Source: Poritiphilus sp965212595 (lineage in GTDB: Bacteria > Bacteroidota > Bacteroidia > Flavobacteriales > Flavobacteriaceae). From it: a DNA stretch of 64,000 nt. A model generated the notes under the pieces. The model saw only the letters and a list, made by a program, of their open reading frames with translations. It had not been told where the DNA came from and did no database searches. The position numbers and the translations under genes were made by a program. Where the stretch lies: assembly GCA_965212595.1 (NCBI GenBank), contig CBDBVE010000007.1, positions 647,966 through 711,965 of the forward strand, given 5' to 3'. Below are positions 19,657-27,498 of this stretch, piece by piece; within the stretch, counting starts at the first letter, position 1; every line of letters begins with the position of its first letter.

Positions 19657-20334
19657 TCAAAAGTCTTTTATAAATATCCTACCTCCTGCAAGGGTATTTT
19701 TGTTTATGCGTTTTGGATTACCGTAAACATAGACATCACCTCCTGCTTTAACATTAATATCTATCTTTTCGGAAGCGTGTAATTCGGCCTCTCCCCCTGC
19801 CGATATCTTCACACTGGTCACTTCTGTTTTCAGTTCTTTTCCTTCAAAAATGCCCCCTGTATTTATAACAACAACCTGGTTCTCTGCCAATCCTGAGGCT
19901 TCAATAATACCCCCTGTAACGGCCCTTGCGTCCAGGTTTGAAACGTTTAAGCCGGCTTTGATCTTCGCGCCTTCCTGTACCCGAAGCTCTATATGGTTTT
20001 GCTCCACTAGTTCGTTGCATACAATGAGGGCGCCCTCATTGCCATCGATAACGTCCAGGCTTGTGTAAAATACCTCAATCAGTGTGTCTTCTCCCTGAAA
20101 CTTTTTATCTAGCTGCATTCGCAATTTTAAGGTACCGTCTTTGTTTACGAATTTGATATCATGAACGTTTTCTCCTTTGATAAGGATCCTGTTTTCATCA
20201 GACTTGATGAGGTTTACCTCAATGAGGTCGAATACTTTGATTTTATTGAATTCGCCTACCTCCCTGTCAACTATATGCTGAGAAAAAGTGGTTAAGCTTA
20301 TTAGTAGCGTACAAAGTGTTACAAGTCTTTTCAT
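19657..20334 (-). CDS. Exported head GIN domain (DUF2807) protein
   Basis: A 225-residue exported protein: signal peptide (TLLISLTTFSQ) followed by a right-handed beta-helix-like GIN domain with regularly spaced Gly/Asn-containing turns (EGAKIKAGLNVSNLDARAV, AGGEAELHASEKIDINVKAGG). Such proteins are common in Bacteroidota and their function is unknown. A second, lipidated member lies at 43.5 kb. It is followed on the same strand by nothing before the terminator. Confidence 0.8.
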   Translation of the reverse strand: MKRLVTLCTLLISLTTFSQHIVDREVGEFNKIKVFDLIEVNLIKSDENRILIKGENVHDIKFVNKDGTLKLRMQLDKKFQGEDTLIEVFYTSLDVIDGNEGALIVCNELVEQNHIELRVQEGAKIKAGLNVSNLDARAVTGGIIEASGLAENQVVVINTGGIFEGKELKTEVTSVKISAGGEAELHASEKIDINVKAGGDVYVYGNPKRINKNTLAGGRIFIKDF

Positions 20335-20415
20335 CTTACTGTTCCTTTAGTGTTTGCATAAAGATGATCAAAACCTGGCTTTGTTACAGCAAGATGCAGA
20401 AAATTTTGTTGGTTT

Positions 20416-20793
20416 CTAAATAGGGCTACCAATCCACCATTGATTTCCAAAATCATCTTCAAAGCCCGCCTCATAAAGCCCATAGTCTCTTTTTTCCGGG
20501 GTCGTAAGGGCAATGGCCTCCTTCTTCATAGCCGTGGCAAAAACGGCGTCTACATCCTCAACGAAAACATAATTCATCGATTTTCTTTCGGGCCACTCGG
20601 CTCTGGCCCTTCCCATCATAATAACAACTTCTCCAAGCGCTATCTCTGCATGCTGCAATTGGTCCTTTTCATTGGTTTTCCGCTCCTTTACATCCCCTCC
20701 GAAGACCTCCTCAAGAAAATGAAGTTGCTTCTCGACATCCTTAACCATTAAGTAAGGGCAAACGGTACTGTACTTTTTTGGTGTAGTGCTCAT
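20416..20793 (-). CDS. VOC (glyoxalase/bleomycin-resistance fold) family protein
   Basis: A 125-residue protein of the vicinal-oxygen-chelate fold, PhnB-like in pattern: VCPYLMVKDVEKQLHFLEEVFGGDVKER, then HAEIALGEVVIMMGRA and a final YEAGFEDDFGNQWWIGSPI. Substrate unknown; PhnB-like members often have no demonstrated activity. An overlapping minus-strand frame at 20331-20513 is a shadow. It lies between the GIN-domain gene and an acetyltransferase on the same strand. Confidence 0.85.
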   Translation of the reverse strand: MSTTPKKYSTVCPYLMVKDVEKQLHFLEEVFGGDVKERKTNEKDQLQHAEIALGEVVIMMGRARAEWPERKSMNYVFVEDVDAVFATAMKKEAIALTTPEKRDYGLYEAGFEDDFGNQWWIGSPI

Positions 20794-20886
20794 AATGACT
20801 GTTCGTTTTTTGGTTCTTCTGCGAAGTTAGCTGGGTAATTGCAACTAAAATTGAATAAATGCGACATCTCTATGAAATTGCTACGG

Positions 20887-21291
20887 TTAAAACAGCTTAT
20901 ACATCCCCGAAGCACCTCTTGCCCTTACGCCGTAGCCATATTTTTTGTAAAATCCCTCTACTCCTTTGGCAGCCATAAGGCCAATGAAAGCATTCTTGTG
21001 GCAATTTCCCGCAAGGAAATTTTCTATTTCATCCATCAGCAATTTTCCGACTCCTTTTTTTTGGTAATCCGGCAAAACAATAACATCCTGAACATAATAA
21101 TAGACTGCCCCGTCTCCAATGACCCGCCCTAGTCCAATTGTTGTTTTATCATCCAAAACACAGACAGAAAACAAGTCGTTCTCAAGGGCTTTCTTCACCA
21201 TTTCATCTGTCAGCCGCGGCCACCCGGTAGATAGCCGTAAAGTCTGGTATTCCTTAATTTTTAATCTTCTTCTTTCTACCTTAAATGCCAT
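20887..21291 (-). CDS. GNAT family N-acetyltransferase
   Basis: A 134-residue acetyl-CoA-dependent acetyltransferase. Motif A is present (VIVLPDYQKKGVGKLLMDEI, the Q/RxxGxG/A CoA loop), followed by AAKGVEGFYKKYGYGVR. The ATG at 21291 (MAFKVERRR) was chosen because the upstream ATG at 21342 would overlap the AraC gene by 14 bases and add unconserved residues. The acceptor substrate is unknown. It directly follows the AraC-type regulator on the same strand and may be co-transcribed. Confidence 0.82.
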   Translation of the reverse strand: MAFKVERRRLKIKEYQTLRLSTGWPRLTDEMVKKALENDLFSVCVLDDKTTIGLGRVIGDGAVYYYVQDVIVLPDYQKKGVGKLLMDEIENFLAGNCHKNAFIGLMAAKGVEGFYKKYGYGVRARGASGMYKLF

Positions 21292-21328
21292 GATTTGCTG
21301 GTCGGTATTGTTCTGATTCGCAAGGAAG

Positions 21329-22165
21329 TTACAATTGTACAAAGCTACTCGCCACCTCGCTTAACTCTTTAAAGTATACCTTCGGACTCATCCCTGAGAA
21401 TTCACTGAATTCTCTGATAAAATGCGCCTGGTCCGCATAGCCGCTTTCATATGCAAGATAGCCTAGGCTAGGTTGGTCTAGAAGCTCATAGGATTTCATG
21501 CTGTTTTGAAACCGCACAATTCTGGAGAAGTACTTGGGTGATAATCCTGTAGTCTTTCTAAAACTTCTTTCCAACTGCCTGATCGAATAGCCAGAGTATT
21601 CGGCCATTTCTTTAATTGAGGACCTACCTTTCTTCTTAAGTATCGCCCTGATAACCATGTCTGTAACCGTTAATTGCCGGTCTGGAAGACCTTCCTTTTC
21701 TAATAAAAATTTAGCAAGCAAGCCAATGCGCTCCGAGTCGCTTTCTGCATGGTAAATTTGCTCTTCAAGAAGATCTGCGCAATGACCAAACAAGGTATTG
21801 AGGCCTATATCGCAATTGGTGACCTCTTCTGGTTTTAAATCAAATACTTTCTGAATGGCTCGCGGGTAAAGACAAGCTCCAATCAGGCCAAACGAGCCAT
21901 CACTTTTCATATGTGCTGGCTTATCGAAGGCAGCGCTAAAGTGATTTAGAGGCGTAAGCTCAAACCTATCGCCCTGCTTGACACTGAACCTTTGTCCCTG
22001 GTATTGCATGACCATATTGGGCAGACCATCTGCAAAAAGTGAATAATCCATGGGCCTCCCTTCCTCAGAGGCATACTCCAGTACCCAAAAGGTCTTTACC
22101 AGATGGGCAAGCGCAGGAGGCGGACAATACTCTACATATCGCATATTTCTCAATGAAATTTTCAT
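21329..22165 (-). CDS. AraC family transcriptional regulator
   Basis: A 278-residue protein with an N-terminal ligand-binding-like domain of the type starting YVEYCPPPALAHLVKTFWVLEY, and a C-terminal double helix-turn-helix (SSIKEMAEYSGYSIRQLERSFRK, then LAYESGYADQAHFIREFSEFSG). The start is uncertain: the ATG at 22144 begins directly at MRYVEYC and may be the true one, since a TATATTTA sequence (7 of 8 to the -7 consensus) ends right before the ATG at 22165. Targets are unknown; the acetyltransferase gene that follows is a possible one. Confidence 0.82.
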   Translation of the reverse strand: MKISLRNMRYVEYCPPPALAHLVKTFWVLEYASEEGRPMDYSLFADGLPNMVMQYQGQRFSVKQGDRFELTPLNHFSAAFDKPAHMKSDGSFGLIGACLYPRAIQKVFDLKPEEVTNCDIGLNTLFGHCADLLEEQIYHAESDSERIGLLAKFLLEKEGLPDRQLTVTDMVIRAILKKKGRSSIKEMAEYSGYSIRQLERSFRKTTGLSPKYFSRIVRFQNSMKSYELLDQPSLGYLAYESGYADQAHFIREFSEFSGMSPKVYFKELSEVASSFVQL

Positions 22166-22227
22166 AAATATAATGAAACTCCATGAGGCGCCTGGATTTC
22201 TAGGCGAGTCTACATATCTGCTATCTT

Positions 22228-23310
22228 CTAAGCATTAATGATTTTCTCCTGGTGATTGATTGACTCCTGATGGATAGCCTTAAACATACGCAATACAAAT
22301 TCTTCGCTCAAACCTCTTGATTCTCCTTCAAGTATCATTTTACCAAGAATGGCGTTCCATCGGTTGGTCTGTAAAACTGCTACGTTTCGTTTCTTCTTTA
22401 GCTCTCCTATACCATCTGAGATCTTCATTCGCTTTCCTAAGGTATCTATTAACTGATTGTCAATGATATCTATCTGAGCCCTTAGGTTGTTTAACTTTCC
22501 TTTATATTCGGCTTCTTCATCGGTTTCCTTTCTAATGCGCAAATCTTCCATAATTTGAACAAGTCTTTTTGGTGTTACCTGTTGAGCGGCATCGCTCCAT
22601 GCGTTATCCGGGTCTGAATGAGTTTCTATCATCAAGCCATCAAAATTCAGATCTAAAGCGGTTTGAGAAACATCGAAGATCATATCTCGTTTTCCCGTAA
22701 TATGAGAAGGGTCGTTGATCAGTGGCAGGTCTGGGAATCTGGTTTGTAATTCGATCGCCAGTTGCCATTCGGGGATATTTCTATACTTGGTTTTCTCATA
22801 GGTTGAAAAACCTCTGTGAATTACCCCTAATTTCTCAATGTTAGCTGAATGCAGCCGCTCTACTGCCCCGAGCCAAAGTGAGAGATCCGGGTTAACCGGA
22901 TTTTTCACAAGAACTACTTTATCTGTTCCCTCAAGAGCATCCGCAATATCCTGAACAATAAACGGGCTTACAGTAGAGCGAGCGCCAATCCATAATAGGT
23001 CTACATCGTGTTCAAGTGCCAGATCTACGTGATTTTTATTGGCAACCTCGGTTGCAGTCTTTAGGCCGGTTTCTTCTTTTACTTTTTGAAGCCACCTGAG
23101 TCCTATTGCGCCAACTCCCTCAAAGTTGCCTGGCCTTGTCCGTGGTTTCCAGATACCCGCCCGGTAGTAATTTACATCTGTATCTTTAAGCTGATGCGCA
23201 ATCTGCAAAACCTGCTCCTCAGTTTCTGCGCTACATGGTCCCGCGATCACTAATGGGTGTGGTAAGTTCATCTTGTCTAACCAAGCCCTTAAAGCTGTTG
23301 AATTCTCCAT
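22228..23310 (-). CDS. Bifunctional DAHP synthase / chorismate mutase
   Basis: Two activities of aromatic synthesis in one 360-residue chain. Residues 1-265 form the type I-beta (KDO8P-like) 3-deoxy-7-phosphoheptulonate synthase (HPLVIAGPCSAETEEQ, KPRTRPGNFEGVG, DPSHITGKRDMIFD). Residues 270-360 form an AroQ-type chorismate mutase (NNLRAQIDIIDNQLIDTLGKRM). It is the last gene of the aromatic operon; tyrA ends ten bases before it. This puts the first step of the shikimate pathway and the branch to prephenate in one protein, so control by the leader attenuator upstream of pheA reaches the pathway entry. Confidence 0.93.
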   Translation of the reverse strand: MENSTALRAWLDKMNLPHPLVIAGPCSAETEEQVLQIAHQLKDTDVNYYRAGIWKPRTRPGNFEGVGAIGLRWLQKVKEETGLKTATEVANKNHVDLALEHDVDLLWIGARSTVSPFIVQDIADALEGTDKVVLVKNPVNPDLSLWLGAVERLHSANIEKLGVIHRGFSTYEKTKYRNIPEWQLAIELQTRFPDLPLINDPSHITGKRDMIFDVSQTALDLNFDGLMIETHSDPDNAWSDAAQQVTPKRLVQIMEDLRIRKETDEEAEYKGKLNNLRAQIDIIDNQLIDTLGKRMKISDGIGELKKKRNVAVLQTNRWNAILGKMILEGESRGLSEEFVLRMFKAIHQESINHQEKIINA

Positions 23311-23319
23311 TTCGTATGT

Positions 23320-24183
23320 TTAATTTTTATTTTGTGGTACTATTCCTTTTAAGATCTCTCTAATTTTATTTGTATTATCCATTTCCTGGTAGATCCCCTG
23401 ATAATCGTCTTGAAGCAGCTTTTGCTTGAAAGCTTCCAGATTTTGAATATACTCCTCAAGCGTCTCCACTACATTTTCTTTATTCTGCTTAAATATTGGG
23501 GTCCACATCGCAGGAGAACTTTTGGCGAGGCGCACTGTGCTCTCAAAACCACTACCTGCCATATCGAAAATATCACGTTCGTTTTTCTCCTTCTCGATTA
23601 CCGTTTTTCCAAGCATAAAGGAGCTGATATGCGATAAATGAGAGACATAGGCTATGTGCTTGTCATGTGCTTCCGGGTTCATATATCGAATTCGCATTCC
23701 TATCTGTCTAAAAAGCTCAAGAGCTTTTTCCTGTAACTTAAAAGCTGTTTTTTCTACTTCACAAATAATATTGGTCTTTCCCTCATACAAACTATCAATG
23801 GCGGCCGCTGGTCCTGAAAATTCTGTTCCCGCAATAGGGTGGCATGCTAAAAAATTCCTTCGATTAGGATGTTCCCGGACAGCCGAACAAATCAAAGACT
23901 TGGTTGATCCTGAATCAATAACCAAAGTGTTATCATTTATTTTACTGAGAATTTTTGGTAACTCTATTACCGATGCATCCACCGGGATACTGAGAATTAC
24001 AATTTCTGCTATATCCAGAGAATCATAAGTCGTCTTAACATCTATAAGGCCTAATTTCAAGGCTTCATCCAGGTGGCCTTCATTAGTATCAACTCCAAAG
24101 ATCTTCGCCTCGGCGTAGCAACGTTTGATATCCCTGGCAAAGGAACCTCCAATTAATCCTATTCCAATTATAAATACGTTCAT
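23320..24183 (-). CDS. tyrA: Prephenate dehydrogenase
   Basis: Converts prephenate to 4-hydroxyphenylpyruvate with NAD(P), committing to tyrosine. The 287-residue protein opens with the dinucleotide loop (IGIGLIGGSFARDIKR) and has the conserved HPIAGTEFSGP segment with the catalytic His, then SHLSHISSFML. There is no chorismate mutase or ACT domain attached. It lies 33 bases after the aminotransferase and ten before the DAHP synthase gene, all on the same strand. Confidence 0.93.
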   Translation of the reverse strand: MNVFIIGIGLIGGSFARDIKRCYAEAKIFGVDTNEGHLDEALKLGLIDVKTTYDSLDIAEIVILSIPVDASVIELPKILSKINDNTLVIDSGSTKSLICSAVREHPNRRNFLACHPIAGTEFSGPAAAIDSLYEGKTNIICEVEKTAFKLQEKALELFRQIGMRIRYMNPEAHDKHIAYVSHLSHISSFMLGKTVIEKEKNERDIFDMAGSGFESTVRLAKSSPAMWTPIFKQNKENVVETLEEYIQNLEAFKQKLLQDDYQGIYQEMDNTNKIREILKGIVPQNKN

Positions 24184-24216
24184 ATCGTTTAGATGATAGA
24201 GATAATATTCTTCATT

Positions 24217-25362
24217 CTAAATTCTCTTAATTGCTTCATCAATTTTTTCCTTGTTTACACAAAGCGAAAACCGGATATAACCCTCTCCCCTACTTCCGAA
24301 TACAGTACCCGGGGCTATAAACAGATCCTTTTTGTACAGTAAGTGATCAATAAAATGCTCGGCTTTCTGGGCTTCCTTTGGTAATTTAGCCCATACAAAC
24401 ATACCCGCCGCATTGCGGTCATAATTACAGCCAAGTATATCGGCTAACCGAAAAATACGATCTCTTCTCATCGTGTAGACTTCATTTAATTGGTCAAACC
24501 AAGTCTGGCCACTCCTCAAAGCAGCGATCGCCCCTTTTTGAAGGCCGAAAAACATTCCTGAATCCATATTGCTTTTCACTTTCAGTATGGCAGCGATATT
24601 TGCCGAGCCGCCTAAAACCATTCCAACCCGCCATCCGGCCATATTAAAGGTTTTGCTCAGGGAATTTAACTCTATAGCAACCGCTTTGGCGCCTTTTATT
24701 TTTAAAATACTAAGCGGACTTTTGTTCAAAACAAAGCTATACGGATTATCGTTAATTATTAAAATGTTATTGCGTCTTGCAAAATTGATTAGACCTTCTA
24801 ATTGTGTTTCATCGGCCCTTGCTCCGGTTGGCATATGCGGATAGTTTACCCACATCAATTTTACACCAGACAAATCCTGTTCTTCTAAAGCGTTGAGGTC
24901 AGGAAACCAATTATTATCTTCACTTAAAGAATACAATCTAGGGACGGCACCTACCAGTCTGGTAACAGCCATATATGTAGGATAGCCTGGGTCTGGAATA
25001 AGCACTTCATCACCCTCGTTAAGAAAGGCCATGCTGATGTGCATTATCCCTTCCTTAGAACCCATAAGCGGTAAAATCTCATTTTCAGGATCTAAGTTTA
25101 CCTCAAATTTCTCAGTATAAAAGTTGGAAATTGCTTCTCTAAGTTCGGGCAATCCCTGGTAACTCTGGTATTGATGTGCTCCTGCCAGGGTCACAGATTG
25201 TTGAAGCTCGGCAAGGACCTCGCCGGATGGTTGAAGATCTGGGCTGCCAATCCCCATATTTATTATAGGGCGGCCCTGTGCAGCAAGTGCCCTAACTTCT
25301 CTTAGTTTCCTCGAAAAATAATACTCTTCAACCGTATGTAGCCTATTGGCGGTCTTAATCAT
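24217..25362 (-). CDS. PLP-dependent aminotransferase of the aromatic operon
   Basis: A 381-residue fold-type I (class I/II) aminotransferase. Seen: MGIGSPDLQPSG, the Asn-Pro/Tyr segment INDNPYSF, and the PLP-binding Lys in NSLSKTFNMAGWRVG. Its place between pheA and tyrA suggests it transaminates phenylpyruvate and hydroxyphenylpyruvate, or prephenate itself; sequence alone does not decide. Its start overlaps the end of pheA by four bases (25359-25362), so translation is probably coupled. Confidence 0.88.
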   Translation of the reverse strand: MIKTANRLHTVEEYYFSRKLREVRALAAQGRPIINMGIGSPDLQPSGEVLAELQQSVTLAGAHQYQSYQGLPELREAISNFYTEKFEVNLDPENEILPLMGSKEGIMHISMAFLNEGDEVLIPDPGYPTYMAVTRLVGAVPRLYSLSEDNNWFPDLNALEEQDLSGVKLMWVNYPHMPTGARADETQLEGLINFARRNNILIINDNPYSFVLNKSPLSILKIKGAKAVAIELNSLSKTFNMAGWRVGMVLGGSANIAAILKVKSNMDSGMFFGLQKGAIAALRSGQTWFDQLNEVYTMRRDRIFRLADILGCNYDRNAAGMFVWAKLPKEAQKAEHFIDHLLYKKDLFIAPGTVFGSRGEGYIRFSLCVNKEKIDEAIKRI

Positions 25363-26186
25363 AACCTTGCGTTTTTATATTCTCCCAAAACTTTGAAATC
25401 TTCAGCCATAATTTCTAAAAGCGATTTCGCTTTGGCAAAGTTCTCATAAGTTTCAAAAGTCACATCTACAAAAAAGGCGTACTTCCAAGGTGTCTCTATA
25501 ATTGGAAGTGATTGTATCTTAGTGAGATTTAAACTGCAATCGCTCATCACATTTAGAACGGTTGCAAGGCTCCCTCTTTTGTGATCCGTTATAAACCTTA
25601 AAGATGCCTTATTTATGGCATTCTTTGGCAGTTCCTTGTTCTTTGTCTTGACGACGATAAAGCGTGTAGCATTGTTTTTTATCGTCTGGATCTCTGGGGC
25701 TATGATCTCTAAATCGTAAAGGGTTGCGGCGGCTTGAGGGGCTATTGCCGCGATACCTTTTAATTGTTTTTCCTGAATGTGCTTCGCCGTCTCGGCGGTA
25801 TCTACATCTTCTACCATCTTAATATGGGGCTGCGTCTTTAAGAATTCACGGCACTGCAATAAAGCCATAGGATGAGATCGTACTTCTGTTACATCGGATA
25901 ACTGCTGCCCATTTAACACCATAAGATTGTGGTGAATGTTCAAATAATGCTCTCCAATAATATGCAGGTTGTTGTGGTATACCAACGCATAGTTTGGTAT
26001 AATAGAGCCGGCAATGGAGTTTTCTATGGCCATCACCCCCAAATCTGCATTCTTGTTTAAGAGCTCATCTACAAGGCTGTGAAAAGACAAACATTCGACC
26101 AGTGCTATTTCTTCACCAAAGTATTCCATTGCTACCTGGTGATGGTTAGATCCTTTTATTCCTTGTATTGCGATTCTTCTTTTCAA
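25359..26186 (-). CDS. pheA: Prephenate dehydratase
   Basis: Converts prephenate to phenylpyruvate. The 275-residue protein has the PDT domain (IQGIKGSNHHQVAMEYF, MAIENSIAGSI, and the catalytic TRF in NNATRFIVV) followed by an ACT domain from about residue 190 (LRFITDHKRGSLATVLNVMS, then TKIQSLPI) that normally binds Phe for feedback inhibition. No chorismate mutase domain is fused here; that activity is in the last gene of the operon. First structural gene after the leader peptide and attenuator, 35 bases downstream of the terminator hairpin. Confidence 0.94.
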   Translation of the reverse strand: MKRRIAIQGIKGSNHHQVAMEYFGEEIALVECLSFHSLVDELLNKNADLGVMAIENSIAGSIIPNYALVYHNNLHIIGEHYLNIHHNLMVLNGQQLSDVTEVRSHPMALLQCREFLKTQPHIKMVEDVDTAETAKHIQEKQLKGIAAIAPQAAATLYDLEIIAPEIQTIKNNATRFIVVKTKNKELPKNAINKASLRFITDHKRGSLATVLNVMSDCSLNLTKIQSLPIIETPWKYAFFVDVTFETYENFAKAKSLLEIMAEDFKVLGEYKNARL

Positions 26187-26220
26187 AACATGTCAAACAT
26201 TCACACGATAAATTAGCATC

Positions 26221-26249
26221 AAAAAAAAGTCCCGTAATTCACGGGACTT
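26221..26249 (-). terminator. Attenuator terminator before pheA
   Basis: In RNA of the minus strand: AAGUCCCGU, loop GAAUU, ACGGGACUU, then a run of U. The nine-base stem is perfect. It lies between the stop codon of the leader peptide (26275) and the start of pheA (26186). An eight-base segment inside the leader reading frame (26282-26290) repeats the 3' arm and can pair with the 5' arm instead, forming an antiterminator. Confidence 0.9.
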
Positions 26250-26274
26250 CACAAGCTATATCATATCATATACA

Positions 26275-26400
26275 TCAGAACAGTCCCGTACCTCTCTTAT
26301 AAAAGAAGTAAAAAAAGAAACTATTCCAGAAGTATGTACGTGTCATTATTATTATAATTCTAGGGGCTAATGTAGCTATTAATTTTAAAAATCGAATCAT
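26275..26400 (-). CDS. Aromatic (Phe/Tyr) attenuator leader peptide
   Basis: A 41-codon reading frame ending in TGA, preceded by a strong Shine-Dalgarno sequence (AGGAGG, four bases before ATG). Residues 23-34 hold six Phe, three Tyr and one Trp in twelve positions; the core SFFFYFFY resembles the E. coli pheA leader in principle. Just after this cluster, bases 26282-26290 (UACGGGACU in RNA) can pair with the 5' arm of the terminator that follows. Inferred mechanism: a ribosome short of charged tRNA-Phe or tRNA-Tyr stalls on the cluster, leaving that segment free to form the antiterminator; a ribosome reaching the stop codon covers it and transcription ends. An internal ATG at 26346 would give 23 codons but has no such ribosome site. 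Confidence 0.87.
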   Translation of the reverse strand: MIRFLKLIATLAPRIIIIMTRTYFWNSFFFYFFYKRGTGLF

Positions 26401-26469
26401 ATAGCCTCCTTTTTTTAAATCTTCTTAAAAATGCATTTAATATTATGGATATTCTTTAAAAAGAAGGGA

Positions 26470-26518
26470 TTAATTGTTGATTGTTCATTGCTAATTGCTA
26501 TTAGTCGATGCTTGATTC
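26470..26518. repeat. Degenerate heptamer repeat
   Basis: About seven consecutive 7-base units in the gap between the aromatic leader and gldA: TTAATTG, TTGATTG, TTCATTG, CTAATTG, CTATTAG, TCGATGC, TTGATTC. It belongs to a set of similar 7-periodic tracts elsewhere in the window. Its right end overlaps the -33 region of the gldA promoter. Confidence 0.6.
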
Positions 26519-26540
26519 TTACTTTTATCGTTTATTTTTG
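26512..26540 (+). promoter_or_regulatory. Promoter of gldA
   Basis: TTG at 26512-26514 and TATTTTTG at 26533-26540, 18 bases apart, match the Bacteroidota -33/-7 pair. The ATG of gldA is only 13 bases beyond the -7 element, so the 5' untranslated leader would be very short. Confidence 0.65.
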
Positions 26541-26553
26541 CCCAAAAAGGTGA

Positions 26554-27447
26554 ATGTCTATTAGCGTTAAAAATATCAGTAAATCATTTGGGAGTCAAAA
26601 AGTGCTAAATTCGGTATCATTTGATATTAGTAAAGGGGAAGTTGTTGGTTTTCTGGGACCAAACGGCGCCGGGAAGTCTACGCTTATGAAGATACTCACA
26701 ACCTATAGCAAGGCAGACACAGGAGAGGCTAATATTAACAGTTTTGATGTTCTTAAAGCGCCTAAGGCCGTACAAAGAAGTATAGGTTATTTGCCCGAAC
26801 ACAATCCGCTTTACTTAGAACTTTATGTAAAAGAATATCTGACATTCAATGCAGAGGTCTACAAAGTTTCGAAATCCAGAATTGCCGAGATCATAGAGCA
26901 GACAGGGCTTACAGCCGAGGCGCACAAAAAGATTGGACAACTTTCCAAGGGATATCGTCAACGGGTGGGTTTGGCGGCGGCTTTACTACACGACCCGGAA
27001 GTGCTAATATTAGACGAACCCACAACTGGCCTTGATCCTAACCAACTTCTGGATATTAGAAAATTTATCAGAGAAATTGGAAAAGAAAAGACCATCCTGC
27101 TATCTACACACATAATGAAGGAAGTTGAGGCCGTTTGCGATAGGGTAATTATTATCAACAAGGGCGAATTGGTTGCAGATAAGAAACTTACCGAACTTCG
27201 GTCAAAAAGTGAGCAAATTATCGAGGTAGAGTTTGATTATCGCGTAGAAGAAGTTTTACTCAAGAAATTGCCTAATGTCACCAAGGTGAAAAATACGGGA
27301 GGATTTATATACGAGATCACCTTTGACACGGAGGCCGATATGCGTTCGGAGGTGTTCGACTTTGCACATGACAATAAACTTAAAACACTTCAGCTAAGCA
27401 GAAAGAACAAGAATTTGGAAAGCCTCTTTACTGAGCTAACAAACTAG
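26554..27447 (+). CDS. gldA: Gliding motility ABC transporter ATP-binding protein GldA
   Basis: A 297-residue ATPase of the ABC-2 exporter type. Walker A (GPNGAGKST), ABC signature (LSKGYRQRVGLAAAL), Walker B (VLILDEPTTGLD) and the switch His (STHIM) are all intact. Similarity along the whole length, including the C-terminal accessory domain, fits GldA, which with GldF and GldG forms an ABC complex needed for gliding in some flavobacteria. gldF and gldG are not adjacent, as in F. johnsoniae where gldA is also separate. A DUF2723 gene follows in the convergent direction. Confidence 0.9.
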   Translation: MSISVKNISKSFGSQKVLNSVSFDISKGEVVGFLGPNGAGKSTLMKILTTYSKADTGEANINSFDVLKAPKAVQRSIGYLPEHNPLYLELYVKEYLTFNAEVYKVSKSRIAEIIEQTGLTAEAHKKIGQLSKGYRQRVGLAAALLHDPEVLILDEPTTGLDPNQLLDIRKFIREIGKEKTILLSTHIMKEVEAVCDRVIIINKGELVADKKLTELRSKSEQIIEVEFDYRVEEVLLKKLPNVTKVKNTGGFIYEITFDTEADMRSEVFDFAHDNKLKTLQLSRKNKNLESLFTELTN

Positions 27448-27498
27448 GTCACTTTCCTTTACTTAGAATATACCGGGCAACATATTTAAAGGCAATCA

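Noticed and set aside
20331..20513. Short minus-strand frame overlapping the VOC gene
   Set aside because: It overlaps the VOC gene in another frame and shows no family features.
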